DNA of 64,000 nt from Breviolum minutum Mf 1.05b.01. Taxonomy: Eukaryota > Sar > Dinophyceae > Suessiales > Symbiodiniaceae. The translations under genes and the position numbers were made by a program. Positions 1 through 61,199 of the stretch are shown here, piece after piece; position 1 is the first letter of the stretch; the number at the start of each line of letters is the position of its first letter. Location of the stretch: NCBI GenBank assembly GCA_000507305.1, contig DF241029.1, positions 29,854 to 93,853 of the forward strand, read 5' to 3'. The notes below the pieces were generated by a model, which was not told the origin of the DNA, ran no database searches, and was given only the letters and a program-made list of their open reading frames with translations.

Positions 1-135
1 TACAGAGGCCTGCATCTACAATGGTGCGGTAGTATTTCTGTGTGTTCACTTGATTCTGTGTATGGTGCAGACAACCTGTGTATGGCGCAGAGAACCTGAT
101 TCCCTCGCAGTTCCATGCCAAGTTTGGGTGCACAG

Positions 136-47841
<47,706 letters not shown>

Positions 47842-49400
47842 TGAATCGGATGCTGGGACTTTGATCGATGGAGCTTTTGTGCCTGACTTTGTTTCTGACA
47901 ATCTTGCATTTTGTGTATGCACTGCAAGCACTGTTTGACATTGTGCAACCATTGCAAGGAAGAGTGATGGCGCGGCTTTGACCAATTGGGGAGCATCAAA
48001 CATGAACACCTGGACTGGAGGGAGGCAACGTGCAACGTATCAATGGTATGTGCTTGGTAAGAGTGTTGAAGATTTAGAGAGCAATATCAATCCTGCCATT
48101 TCAATTGTTGTAATCTCCAGATAAGTCGCATAGTGCAGAACATGAAAACCGTGCCTTGATTGAACATTGAATCGACATAGCTTACAAACAGGCATGATCA
48201 TACATGTGGATTATAAGTGCATAGATATGTAGACACTCTTTGACTTCAAGTTTTCAAAGATTCAGCTAAAGCCACTTTAAAATTTATGATGGTAGGGAAG
48301 AGAAGCCAGGAAAGGCCATGAAAAGGGTGAGGAAACATGAAGCACTGGGAAGGTCAACTCCAAGCCATTCCTATTGCAGTTACAATTTAAAGGATATGTT
48401 ACTATTAAACGAAGCAGCGAAAGTCTTAGAAAGCGTAAACTTTGTTTCTTATTGTAAAGGGAGTCTCTTTTTTCATCTTTTTTCGTGTGATAGGGAACGG
48501 CCATGAAGTGGCTGGACAAAGAAGGCCTTCCATCCACCAAGTCTTTGTATGACTGCTGGCAATTCAGTGAATTTGGTTCTTGAGGGAGAGATAAGGGTGC
48601 TTAACCTTCTACAAAGCTTGAAATTGACACTTTGTGATAGCAAAAAACATGTATGACTGGAGGCAAGGACCTTAACTTTTATCAATTCAAGGGTTTTCAG
48701 TAGTGTTTTCGCTAGGAGTTTGCTCCAGGATTTACAGTCCAGTATCCTAAAGCTTGCTGTTGCCTGCAAAAAATCATGCAGCTCAGCAATGCGTGGGTTT
48801 GCAGAGTTGGAGCAGCTAATGTTCTACTGATCCACTGTTTTCGGTGCGATCAGATTTGCATGGAAAATGAGATTTGCTTGGGAGGGCCTGGTGAATTTTG
48901 GCGGAAAGACTTGGCATGGCTCAGAACTTGCGCTGTCTATATACGCTTGGAAAACTGCTCAGTCAAGTGGACTTCACTGAGCTTTGGCTCGATCCCCAAG
49001 AAAGCTTCATGTGAAGTGCTTCTGTAAAACAGCAAGAGGCTGAAGCTTGGCAATATCCGATTCCGTCCATCGGGGAACAAAGTCAATCCGAATCTCCCAA
49101 AAAAGGAAAAGGTGTTGCTCAACTTTCTTCATAGCTTCCTTTGCTAATCCTTTGCTGTTGGCCATGCTGCAATGCTCTCAGAACTCAGCGCAGGGTAGCC
49201 TTGAGAGCATGGACCCAATGCCTGTGGAAGGAAGTCCAGAAACACTTGCCGAGTGCCTCTCCACCGAATGCCCGGTCCCTGTTGAAGCAGGTCTCCCAGC
49301 AAGAGTGCCTTGGGGTGATCCAGGGGATCCAGAGTTTCTTTGGGTCATTTTTGCTTCAAAGTTGTGGGCTTTCCGGCTTTCATTATTTTCATTGTGGGTG
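47842..49400. other. Intergenic stretch
   Basis: No confident exon on either strand. A minus-strand stretch at about 48.3-49.2 kb has several interrupted open frames and might be a decayed retroelement, but no catalytic motif is visible. The first exon(s) of the transporter downstream may start near 49.19 kb (MDPMPVEGSPETLAECLS). Confidence 0.5.
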
Positions 49401-52400
49401 TTGATATCGAGGCTGCTGTGACGACACTGACTCAGAATGTCCTTGGATCTGGTGTTCTAGCGTTGCCATATGCAATGTGCTCAGCAGGAATACTTGGAGG
49501 CGGGCTGGTTCAACATCAACAAACCAAGACTTCTACAGGTGGATTGGAACTCGGCAGAGTCTCGATACTTGGGTTCTGGGCATCAGCAGACTTGACTTGC
49601 TGAAGATAAAGCAATATCTGAAAATTCCTTGCGTTGCTGTCACTTGGAGGATGGTAGAGATTAAACTAGGAATTCGAGGAGTGCCACACATGCAGTACAG
49701 TAATACCTTCAACCTATTTCAACCTATTATATACTTAGACTGTACATAGTTACATTTTGCTGGCAAAGCATGCCTGCCACTGAGTAAGACCCCGCAAGAT
49801 TAGGTTGGCCCCCAAAAAGGCACACGCACCTGTCAAGGGTCCTGCAAACTTCGCTAGTCACTAGAATAGATGCCTGTACATAGTACATAATGGTTTATCA
49901 TCATCCAGTCGGTCAGTGCATCATGAATTCGCTTCACGACTGCACATACTGACATACTGTATGGGTGCACACCACATCTGCACTATGCACCTTGTTGCAC
50001 AAGCGAATCAGCCAAGAGCATAGCAAACCAGGCCTGGCTCTTCTGATCTTTGTCTATTTGCTCTCAGTTTTCACCATGTCTATTTTGGTCGTGCTTAGCA
50101 ACACGTTGGGAACCTTCAGCAGGGAACTCAGCCAAAGAGACGCACATCAGCCACATGAAGCAACAAACAAATCAAAGGTTACTATGGAGCAGCACAACTA
50201 ACAGCTGGACGTCGAACAGCGATGTGGGCTGAGACACTCATTTTGCAGTCAAGTCAAGTCGAATGACGGCGAACCAGCCGAATAAGTCTAATGATTCAAA
50301 GCTCAGGATTTGGGTGTTGTGCACCAACGTTGGCTTATGCATCAGTGCCTGGACAGTAGCTTTCGGAATGAAGCATTTGAATGCATTTGATAGATTAAGT
50401 CCTGGAATGCATGCAATCATCTTGGATAATCTTGGATCATTTTTGCCAATCATATTGCACTTCCAGCATTTTTTGTACCTTCGCTACAGGTTATGTGATC
50501 GTTTTGGGCGACTTTTCCTTTGCCTTGGCTCAGAAGTTTGGTTTTGCTGCGTGGACCTCCAAAGAGGAGTGTATGGCCGTGCTGGTGGTTTGCATTTGTT
50601 GGCCTTTGTCCTGTGCACCAAGCCTTGGCTTTCTTAGGCAAGACAACATTTGGCGGCAAGCTTTCAAATTGAACAGAAGTCTTATTTTATGGTTTCTGTT
50701 GATAGTACATACAGTATGTTTATATAATAATATAATATGTATATATATACATACATACATACATACGTACGTACATACATACATACATACATACATACAT
50801 ACATACATACATACATACATACATACATACATACATACATACGATATTATTATATATATAGAATAGAAATTTTCCTGGAAGCAGAAGAATCCGTTGGTTG
50901 TTTCAGTTGCATGGTTCCAAATTCAGTATATACGTATATATATATATATGAAAAGGTTCGCATTCAGAATTGATTATTTAGGCTTGCAGGTATATCATAT
51001 ATGAAATCCAGTTTCCCGGTTTGTAGCAGTGAGCTTTGCATTTCCTTATTTCTTGGGATGCAGGTGGATGAGCATGTTGGGGCTTCTCAGCGTTCTATTT
51101 TGCGCACTGGTTGCTGGAGTACGCTATTGGGATGGCTCTTACTTCCCCGATTCAGGCTACAAGGGCACGGCAGATGTGAAGTCAGATCACCAGAATCTAA
51201 GTGTAGCTGATCTCGTCAAATTGACAGAATGCCGGATACTGTTTTGCGGCGGCATTGTGCGGATAAGAGCGCCCACACACCAACACACACACACAGACAG
51301 ACAATCACAGACAAGCATATCTCGATCTGATCCCACTATAGGAATGTCAAGAGCAACAACAAGAACACTGACACTGACAGCAATAAAGCAATAGCAGCAG
51401 CAACAACAATATCAGCAAAACAACACAACAAACCACATGAGACCACCACCGCAATAACACCTACAACAGCCATCAGCAGCCAGCAACCAACAGCAAAAAA
51501 CATGAGAAAGATAATCTCATTGGCTTCTTCGCAGCCTTCGTCCGTAGACCATCTCATGACACACAGCTGAATGGAAGCTCCTCGTAGCCCAAGTGATGAA
51601 TCTCACCGCTTCAGAAATTAAATCTACAATTTCTGAATGATATCAGCAAAACATTTGCCATGGCCCCAGGATGACCAATCCTGGCAAGCATCCGATTTCC
51701 AGACTCCCACACCGAACCCACATACAGCTCGCACACACACGCACACACCGTCTTATTATACCCGAGTTCTGGTGCCCACGCTTAGTGCCAGGGCCTCCGA
51801 GCTTATCCAGCTTCAACCCAAGCAGCTTTGGGCAGTGTTTCCCTATCCTTGTGGGTTCCTCTGCTGAATTCTTCCTGCAGAATTGAATGGCTACTTCAAT
51901 CATTGGTATTTTGACAAAGGTTCAAAGTTCTTAGCACTCATACAGAAGACTCAGGTCTGCAAAAACTGCGATCTAAGATCTAATGTGAAGCTAATGCCAT
52001 GAAAGGGAGCCATTGAATCTTGACTCACCAGAGACCATGTGCAACTGATCCTCACATTGGTTTGAAGACGCTTGATCTCTCTTCAAGGCGCATTTGGTGC
52101 TCATACCAACATTCCGCTTCTTTACAAAGAGCTCGCTCCTGGTGCAAAAACTCCAAATTGGGGCAGAACTGAGGCCAGAACAGAACTTTTAGATACTTTT
52201 AGCTTGACCAAGGAACATTGTGCCACCCTATGATGAAGCCTGTCGGATCTCCTATTGAGCAGGAAAGTTGTGAATCAGGAAGGAACCACAATAGTGATGA
52301 TTGGAGGGACTTCGGTGAAGGATTTCATCATGAGAATGATGCAGTAAAGCGCTCTGTTCCTAGCTGTTTCTCAAACGACCATTTTCACAGTTTTTCTTCT

Positions 52401-54271
52401 CCTTGGAGAGACCACATCTCAACACTAGGCGGGCAAGGCAGACTTCTGGAAGATGATCAAGGCGTTCGTTGGACGTCATAGCCATGAGCCATTACCCTGA
52501 GACACTGCATTGCAATGCATTGCAATGCTCACGTTTTGTGGCCAGGTCATTACGATTTCGTTGACCATCGCCTGTTGTGTTTATGGCTGCCATGGCCTTG
52601 GCCTCTTGGCCTCTTGGCCTCCGCCATTTATGTTTATCAGTTTGTGTTGTCTCAGGGGTTGGCATCATTGTGTATGCCACTTTTGGCTCTCAGCTCAGTT
52701 ACCAGCTGGCCTATCATTGAATCATGGGATCATGGCTTCAACTGATGTTATTTGTGTGTTATTTGTGGCCAATGGAATGAGTCGCATGTTTGCAACAACA
52801 TGCCGTCTCCTTGTGCCAGGATTTGAGACCAAGGGTGATTTCTCAGATAATTTCCGACCAGATGATCAGCTTCTTGCTGCACCCTTAGCTGGTCAGGCGA
52901 TTCTCCAGGAATGCTTGGAGTATGCTGGAATTGAGGTAGTACTTCGACTAACAATGGCCTGCGCGTGTGGGGACCAAGAACTTGGAAAATGAATTGCAAA
53001 CCCTTCGCGGTTTTCTCCACTACATGTGGATACATCAACCGGAATGTCAACAAAAAATCAACCAACATTTGATGACCTCAGGATCTGTAGTTCCTTTGCC
53101 TTGATGATGATTTCAGCAAGGCAGAAGTCACAGAAGTCCAACAGTTGAGAAACGCAGACTGTTTTTTTTGAGCCAGCCGTGCTTTCTGCAACAATTCTGA
53201 AACAGATCTTTTGGGCCAGGACAGCTGCTTGCAACTTATTTTTATACCCACTTGGGTTTGCAGGGTCCTCAAGATGTAAATTTTAAATGATTCATAATGA
53301 TTCTAGAATCTTCACACAGAGTACATTCGTGTATTTTGAAGGCATGGTCTCAGGAAGCCCATCACATGACTCACTGGACAGTTGGAATCTGAGGTCGTTA
53401 CGCCAGTGTTGCGAACGATGGCAGCAACCTGCCTTACAGCCATTTGCTTGGGTACGCTCCAGCAGGAAATGCATAGGAAATGGTCAAAAGTTGAGCGAGT
53501 CTAATGTCCGTGGAGAAGTGTGGGGCAGATCTGAGAAGATGCGTCCCAGGATGTATTGTTTGTAGTCGAATAGGATAAAGGCCTCCATTCAATCTGGGAT
53601 GGTTTTTGGATCATGCAGGTGTAGCTGTCGTCGCCAAACAAATCGACACCGTCTTGGCTTACAATGGTTCGGTGCACCTGCCAAAGTCCTTGATGCTTAA
53701 GACTCAAGAAACGAAGAAACCTGATTGGTAAGATGCATTTCTGTGGTGACATGCCAGGTTTTTGCAACTCCAGTGTGCTTTGTGGCCCCACCCCTCATGT
53801 ACCTTTGCTTGCCCAGGCATTCCAGAGCAGTGCAGCTCAAATTTAAGTCTCATGATCTCTAATATATCAGATTTGAGGATCAACTCGTATTGATTCCATA
53901 GATTGACTCGACTTGCTGCTAGGCAATCCCGCCGAAGATCTTCTAGTTGTTTGTGCGCACTGTCGGTGATTGTGCCATGATTTGATTGAGCTTGATCCTG
54001 TGGATCATCTGTCGTGCATCTTTATTGTCTCATTAACAATTAACATTCATTAACCAGATCTTGGGGGAAATGGAGAAATGGAGAAAATGGAAGTATGATG
54101 CGCGGCGAGCCATGCGGGTCAGGGATCAGGACTGATGTTTTCTGCCAGGCGTTTGCCGGCCTTGCTTTTGGACTTTACGGATTCTGGGTCACTTTACACA
54201 AGTGCGAAGCTCGGGAGTCTGTTTCTGGTAGCAACGGGATCGTTTTAAACCCAGGGTTTGACCATGTTTGA
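49400..54271 (+). CDS. AAAP/SLC38-type amino-acid transporter
   Basis: A multi-pass transporter of the amino acid/auxin permease family, expected to carry neutral amino acids by proton or sodium coupling. TTLTQNVLGSGVLALPYAMC (about 49422-49481) is the hallmark unwound first helix (GSGVLALPYA). Then come LALLIFVYLLSVFTMSILVV (about 50033-50092), GYVIVLGDFSFALAQKFGFA (about 50490-50549) with CWPLSCAPSLGFLR (about 50599-50640), and WMSMLGLLSVLFCALVAGVR (51065-51124). FGAHTNIPLLYKELAP (about 52090-52137), ITISLTIACCVYG (about 52550-52590), VGIIVYATFGSQLSYQLA (about 52658-52712) and EVVTPVLRTMAATCLTAICL (about 53392-53451) follow. VVAKQIDTVLAYNGSVHLPK is at about 53631-53690. The last exon, about 54151-54271, is FAGLAFGLYGFWVTLHKCEA and ends TGA at 54269-54271. 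The 5' end is uncertain. Confidence 0.7.
50749..50842. repeat. (CATA)n microsatellite in a transporter intron
   Basis: About 94 bp of ATAC units with a CGTACGTA interruption near 50766, flanked by AT-rich dinucleotide runs. Confidence 0.95.
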
Positions 54272-57200
54272 ACTGCGTTGAGGAAGACGATCAAAGAAGA
54301 AGCATGGGCTCAATTCCTAGAGACACAACAACTTGACAGAAAGGAGAGAACTTGTGCAAGACTTCTGTTCAAACTTGTTCCATGTGCAAAAACGCTGCAG
54401 GTTGGGTGGCAAATGTTCACTACCCGACACTTGCGAATGGCGTGACAAAAACAACACTCTGAAAAGCTTCTGGATTTCCAGACATTTTCCTTGTCGACTT
54501 TGGCAGCCTTCTGAATTAGAAAAGAAACATAGGTTCCTGCCTTTCAAGCATCTGCCTGGCAACTTTACAGTTCGAGCAGAAGTTGCCCTTGCGATTCTGT
54601 GCAATTGGGCCTTTTGACAGTGTCCCATATATTTTTGTAACACGAGAATCATCAAACATCACGAAACAATTGAAAGAGGAACTTTTGACAGGAAAAATAG
54701 AAAGACTAGAGCAATACACTGCACAACACTTGCTGGGGTATAAGAGCCAATCTTGATCATGGATGCGGCGGATCTAATTGAGAAAGAGGTGACTCTTTGC
54801 CATGTACTTTTTCATGCAACCACATTTGCAACCTGTAAATTCAGGCAACAAGATCCTGCCATGTGTTCTCTACGGCTTCTTTTGAGACAGTTTAAAAAAA
54901 GCGTGAAACCGCAGGCTGACCTAGCCTGGAAATCACGACAGTTTGACCTCTCGAAGTTGGTCTCTTGCTTAAAGCAGCTTTTTTTTTTGGACAACCTTCC
55001 TTGATGATTTGCAATTTCAGGCAAAAGATCGTGAGCTGGGCCTGTTATGCTGCAACATTTTCTGAAATTGGCAAAGTCCTTGCAAGAAGACTTTTTTTTT
55101 GGATGAATTTTTGATTCACGAAGCCAGGCAACTGGTTTGGACCACTGGGGGCCTTGCCTCGCAAGGAGCGACCCAGCCAAGATCCCGCTCTCAAGTATGT
55201 CAACAGAGCGTCAACAGCTCAATCACCTTGATTCAAGATACAAAGTTTTGTTTGGACATGCCAGTAGCCGCCAACGTTTTCATCCTTGATTTGTTTGTAG
55301 TCTATGCATGGAATATATTGCAGAAGTGCGGGGGGTATTTACTCTGAAAGATGTGGAGATGTTTGTTTTTTTCAGGTGCAATAGACCCTTGCTGTTGCCA
55401 GAGGTTTGGAGTCCGAGTGAATCTGTTTGGCCTTGTGAAGGCTGAATGCATGGACATTCCAAACCATTGCGTGAGGTCGGGTCCAAGCCGTGCAGTGCTG
55501 GAGAGCCAAGGCATCTCAACGTGATGTTTCATAGCCCTTCACTGTGCATGCTGTGATCATCAAAATTATATGCACCATGTAAAACATGGTGTAACATCTC
55601 GTAGCGATTTGAAAAATGCTTGACATGCCATGACTTGCCATGACTCCCATGACGTTAAATCCCCACAGGCAGACAACACCTTTTGTAGCCACCAGCTCGC
55701 CTCTTCGAAGTCGACCAGGTCGGGTGAGCCGGATTTCTCTCGTTGATTTTGCTTAGAGCTGTTGCACACTTTTACATATTTTTACTACTGTAAAAAAAAG
55801 AAGGTGGCGTGGCATGTCATTCATCCACATATCTTGTATTTGTCTTGTAATATTCTGTTTGCATAATCGAATTCTGTAGCTGTATATTGCAGATAAAAGA
55901 GATTACATCTCATTTGATACGTCATTTCCGGTCTATTACATGATGGCTGTATACACTGATGTCGCTCTTGTGGGGTTGGTGAGGCTCTTCTGTGATTACC
56001 TCCAAAGATGAGGGACAGAATGCTGAAAGGCCGTGTGGAGTGAAAAGCGGGAGAGTACATGAGATCAGGATACGTGTCTTGCTTGAAGGATCAATATATC
56101 TTCAGTAGGGTAGCTAACAATAGCTTGGAAAGAATGTATCTTTTGCGAAACGGTACTGGTACTGTCTGTTTTGTCTTTTTTGTTTTCTGGTCCGACATTT
56201 TCCCCCCAGATCTTCGGGTTCCTTGGATCTGACTCACACAACCCAACGCAGCGCAATGCCATGCCATGCAGTGTCACGTGGTGCGATTTGAAACAATGAG
56301 ATGAGGTGATAGTGAGAGGATGTGATAGGTGTGATTTTTGGAAATTTATGTTTCATTTGCATCATGTATTGATGCCCTGTGAATTGTGCTCGCTTCTGTC
56401 TTTGATGGCCTTGCTGGCGACTGCCGTATGGGTTTCCCTTGAAGTCCTGTGTTGTCAGATGTACAAGCTCCTGTTTGCTTCTATGCATCGGCGATTTTGG
56501 GGACACATAGATGGATGCTCTTCACTGAATACATTTTGATTGCTAAACTGCTCAACAAATTCATTTGTAAATCTCTTCTTGGGAATTTGTTGTTTTCATG
56601 GCATTTTGTTGGTGAAGGTGTGCAAAACCCTCACCAGACCAGCGTGACACAAAGGCCAGTAGCTTGGGAATTTGGGTGCATGAAACAGTGACCCATTGTC
56701 ATGTATCGAGGCTTTGCGTTACCAGAGGCTCATGGACATCTATGAACGTGCATGCACAGGACTTCCTTGGAAACCTGACATGACATGAAAGGAGCTTGAC
56801 ATCTCCATACTGTGCAGTTTAGGACTTCCATCCAAGAAAAAGGTCTGAGAAAACTTTGAAGCGAGCCTGTGCGAATTCACATCCCGCAGGTGAACAGGAA
56901 GTAAGTCTGTGATAAGAAGCACAATAATTCTAATTTTCTCAGAATCTTGATGCTTTTTCCCTTTGAAAGTTCTGCTTCCGCTTGGGGATGTGCATTTTGC
57001 TACAAAGATCATGATCTTTTGCATCCATCTCTACAAAAATTTCTATTTGAGATTGGATGATGGATGCATGTTTTTTGTTTGAATAGTTAGACCTTCACCT
57101 TGCCCAAACATTGGGCAAGTCTCCAAGCAACTAAACATCCGGCTTCTCCCTGCCGGAGCTCGTCGATCACAGTCACTTTCAACAGCTGAGCTGATGGAGG

Positions 57201-59340
57201 TGAAAGGATGCAGCGTTTGGAGAGGAGTATTCTAAGAATTTATATGAATTTATACTGTTTCTACTGTTTCCAAATCATGGGATCGAACAATATACATGTA
57301 TACATGTATGCTTATGTATGCTTATGTATTTTGAATCATTGTTAGTGATTTGCCCTGGATGTTGCAGTGCTTGTGTGATTGTGTTACGGTCATATCCTGA
57401 GAAGGACTTTTAGATGCTTTCAGGGGCAACAGCACGATGCAAGCCTCGTTTTTGGCCTTTCATCAAGTTGAATGCAACTTCAGCCTTCCTTGGCTTAAAG
57501 GCTTAACCTTTGAGATAGTGAAAGCTTCTGCGTTGATGACTTGAACACCAGAATATCCTTCTAAGATCTTCTAACATCATTTGTTGAGAATCGATACATC
57601 TGAGACTCTAAGAGTGAGTGTAGCACAAAGAATTTTGACCGCAGACACAGACAACAGAGAACACGTCCATTCTCGATGAAGTGTAGATAGTTGAGGAGTG
57701 CAAAGGCACTCATCTCAAAGACCCACTTGCGGGATTGGGAGGTTTGATCAAAGACAGTTCAATCTCCTTTAACGATATACGCATGAGCGAGGTTCCTAGT
57801 CTTTGGTCAAGAAGTCCCATCGCGCAATTTTTGTATGCTTTTTTTGTTTTAGGCAAACAGGACAAGCACCCCGCACCTCTCCATGATGATGGTGCCTGAT
57901 GTTCATCACAAACAAATGTTGAAAGTGAAGGAGTGACATCAAAATGCCAAAATATCAAGCTAGACAGTATAGCATTGCTTGAGTTCGTTCTAACGAGCAA
58001 ACATCCATGGCAAGCGCGATGTTTCTTGATGGCAGTTGTGGCAAACGGCTGCATTTGCTCGGAACCTGGGCTACGTGTCGACAGGTGGCACATGTGAACT
58101 GAGAGGATTGTTACAGTTTGCAGTAATGGATGTTGATGGGCAGGTTTCGTAAAGAATTGCGGCTGTTGAGCTCAGAGCCTGAATCTTATTGAAGGATTTG
58201 GGAATGCCGGGGTTCTTTCGGAAATGGGATGCGTGTGACGTAGTCAGCCAGCTTCATTGCTGGGGATCCGGTCCCGAAAAAGACCGAACAGTTTGTTGTA
58301 GTCACAACGTCATTTTTGTGTGTTGCATTCCCACAAAGGGTTTTGTACTTGCATATTGCAAAAGAATCCAAATTGCCGATGGGAGGCAAAGATCAAAACG
58401 ATTCAAAAGGAAGATATGATCTGTAGAGGACAGAAGCAACATAGAAATCCCTGCAATTCAACCTACAGTATATTTTGAACAGGACATCTGCCAGACAAGT
58501 CGACTCCCCCCTCTTTTTCAAAGGAAATGGTACTGTAATGGAAGTCTTCCTTTTTGGGTGCCGAGGCATTTCAACAACTTTGCTCCGACTCTTGCTCGCC
58601 ATTGCGAGATCGGCTGGGGCGATGGGTCTCTTCGTCGCCTGCGCCAGGTTGGAATCCAAGTGGCCCAAAAACCATGAACTACGAAACGCGATACCTTGTG
58701 ACGTCTTGAAATCTATTTTTTTTCATATGTGTTTTGTGTGCAAACCTTGGAATTCATGTGATATTTCATGGTCCTGGCAGCCATTAGATTATAGGTTGCT
58801 GTTTGATTCCAACCTTTCCCTTTTCCTCTCTGGGCCTACGGCATGCCAAAAGCGAATAAAAGCGAGACCCAAAGCGATACCCTTATTGAAAGGATATAGT
58901 CACGAAGGGCTTCCCTCTAGTCTCTGTATGTGCCGTGATGTCCACAGCAAGTTGTCCGCATGAGGCGAGAATGGGGCTAACAGTGCTACATATCCTCCTC
59001 ACTGGGCTATTCATAGTATGTAAGCATTAAATATGTACGTGTTCCCTTTCTGACATACTACGGCAATCATGAAACCGCAAAGTCGATGCCACGATGCCTC
59101 AAACACTGTAAAACGATATGCTATGCGACCAAGAGAGCTGTTTTAATCTGAACATTGCCAGCCGCTCAATTGCTTTGCCGGTAGTGTATCTTGCAGCCCG
59201 ATCTATATGTAGGAATGTACTTATGAAGTTGAAGGATTCCAAAGATCATACAGAAATATAAGAAAACATGAGATGTTGTCATTTGTCACTCTCTCATTCT
59301 GATTTTATGTAAACAAAAAAACTATGGGAGTTTGCTGAGG
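54272..59340. other. About 5 kb without a recognisable gene
   Basis: Read in both directions, this stretch has many short open frames but no domain, no conserved motif and no consistent exon chain. Simple sequence is limited. A minus-strand frame at 55302-55532 and another at 55566-55769 are open but unrecognised. Confidence 0.5.
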
Positions 59341-60570
59341 CCCTTTGGTCTACGAATGTTAGCAGCTCCCCAGCCTGTGTCCTTGGACGGATTGCCGAAT
59401 TGGTCCTTTGCACACGGCAGCAGCTTCACCGCCGGGACTATGTTTCTTGTCAGAGATGCTGTTTTCTTTGGGTAGCCTTATTTGGAAAGATTCACCAAAT
59501 TCCATTATGTTATATACTTCTATAGTTATATCATTAGATGACAGTTTTTCATGAGAACGTATTTTGGCATGCTACTGTAACAGCTCCAGCCTTTCGCCAG
59601 GTGGGTATGCTGCGAAACCTTGAGACCGCGAATGCGTTGGTGCCCTTGGCATCACCTTGTATGGACGAAAGCTTAGAGAGTTGAGACAAGATTCCAGCCT
59701 GAAGAACTCGGTAAGGAATAGATCTATGTTGATGTTTATGGATTTTCGCGCTTGTGGATGTCGGATGTTTAGATGATTCTAGTATGTAACACTGTTACAA
59801 GTATCTTCCAAATTTCAGTGTAGATTTTAGATCTTTTGTTTTCAGGACGTAGCTTGCTTCATCCCTGTGTTGCAGTGAGGAGAGACTAGTTAATGGGAAT
59901 AGCAAAGCGGAGCTCGCCACTGGACTGCTTTCACAAGAAGATACTTGCCTGATCTTGCCTCCATGTGATTGGAAAATAGCAGGGGTTTTTGATGAGTTTT
60001 GGGCAACCGAGCATTCAAGGGAATGCCTTTATCAGGAAGCAGTGAACGGAAGAATGACAAGGGTAAAGAGGCCGGCTACGACGGAGAGATGAACGTACTC
60101 CTTTCTTGTCTGTCTCTCAGGAGCTGTACGACAACTTTCGCAATGCTGTGCGTGTCTTGGGGCCTCTGACTATGCAGGACACCGGACTAAAAACATCCTA
60201 GTCCAACAGCTTCTGATGCTGCATCAAGGGTCGCTTGGACGTACCACCATCCCAGGACGAGAAAGAAGAGCCAAAGGACTTCTTTCAACAGCCGATTCCA
60301 CAAGAGGAATGGCTAGAGTGAAGCACTCAGGTTTTCGACGCCTGGTGTTTTTTCTCCGTTCGACCTTGGCTCCAAGGCGTGTATCAAAGGAGATGGACGA
60401 TGAAAAGGTATCCAAACTGAGGCCTAGGACTTTAAGATTTAGTGTTGTTAGATGTCGTTAGGTTCCTCCATGTCAGAAATGAAAGCTGAAGGAAGTTCCA
60501 AAGTTTGAACCAGAAGCTCCAAACTTGCCATTCTTTGCAGCTGTTAGTTCAAGAAATAGAAGTTAGCTTG
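59340..60570 (+). CDS. Unrecognised multi-exon protein gene
   Basis: Candidate exons with AG acceptors: SSPACVLGRIAELVLCTRQQ (about 59369-59430), VGMLRNLETANALVPLASPC (about 59599-59660), SEERLVNGNSKAELATGLLS (about 59877-59936) running into QEDTCLILPPCDW, NRAFKGMPLSGSSERKNDKG (about 60007-60066), and ELYDNFRNAVRVLGPLTMQ (60121-60177). GRLDVPPSQDEKEEPKDFFQ with QPIPQEEWLE follows (about 60228-60320), then FRRLVFFLRSTLAPRRVSKE (about 60334-60395) and KLKEVPKFEPEAPNLPFFAA (about 60484-60543). The composition is soluble and charged, with alternating helical segments and no signal peptide or hydrophobic helix. I do not recognise the family. It ends about 600 bp before the IMPDH-like coding region on the same strand, so it is either a separate upstream neighbour or, less likely, an N-terminal extension of that gene. 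Confidence 0.35.
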
Positions 60571-61199
60571 GTTTGTTTAGCCACATGAATGGCTCGCAAC
60601 GACCCCGCAGCCGGTCGCCCTTGAAGAGCCAGAATGAGGTGCCTAGTGATAGTAGGGCCTATTGATTCTAAAAGCATACACTTTTGCTCCCAGAATTGGC
60701 CCATGTTTTGTCAGTATATCAATCCACAACTTCCTGAGATGTGTTGTTGTCCGCCTCAAGACCCAACAAGACCTTGTTTGACACAAATATCACTCAGATA
60801 TCCCTCTCCTACATTGTATATACCAGTACAGTGTGATAGGTTGTGTATTTGCAACCATATCTTGCCCTACAAGCATTAGTATACAGTGTCTACAGCAAGA
60901 ATTGTTGACAATCATGGACCTATTCAGGTGGTCATGAAATACTCTGAGTACACTTCCTGGAACTGTTTCTGAGCGACAGGGTTGTCATTGCAATTGCATC
61001 CATATTCATATACAATTTCAAATTTTCAAGTTTTAAGCAAGATATTTCAATCATCAGTACTCAGGTGGCTCGTCAGATGTGTGCATGTAAGACTTGAGTG
61101 TTATATTCCCTCAGCCAAGACAGGAGGTGTTTTGGAAGTATTTTTTTCTGTTTCGCAAGCCCTTGGTTTTTATTTTGGTTGCAATCGCTTTGCTTACTC

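Noticed and set aside
48300-49200. Minus-strand interrupted frames as a decayed non-LTR retrotransposon
   Set aside because: No reverse transcriptase or endonuclease motif could be identified, and stops are frequent.
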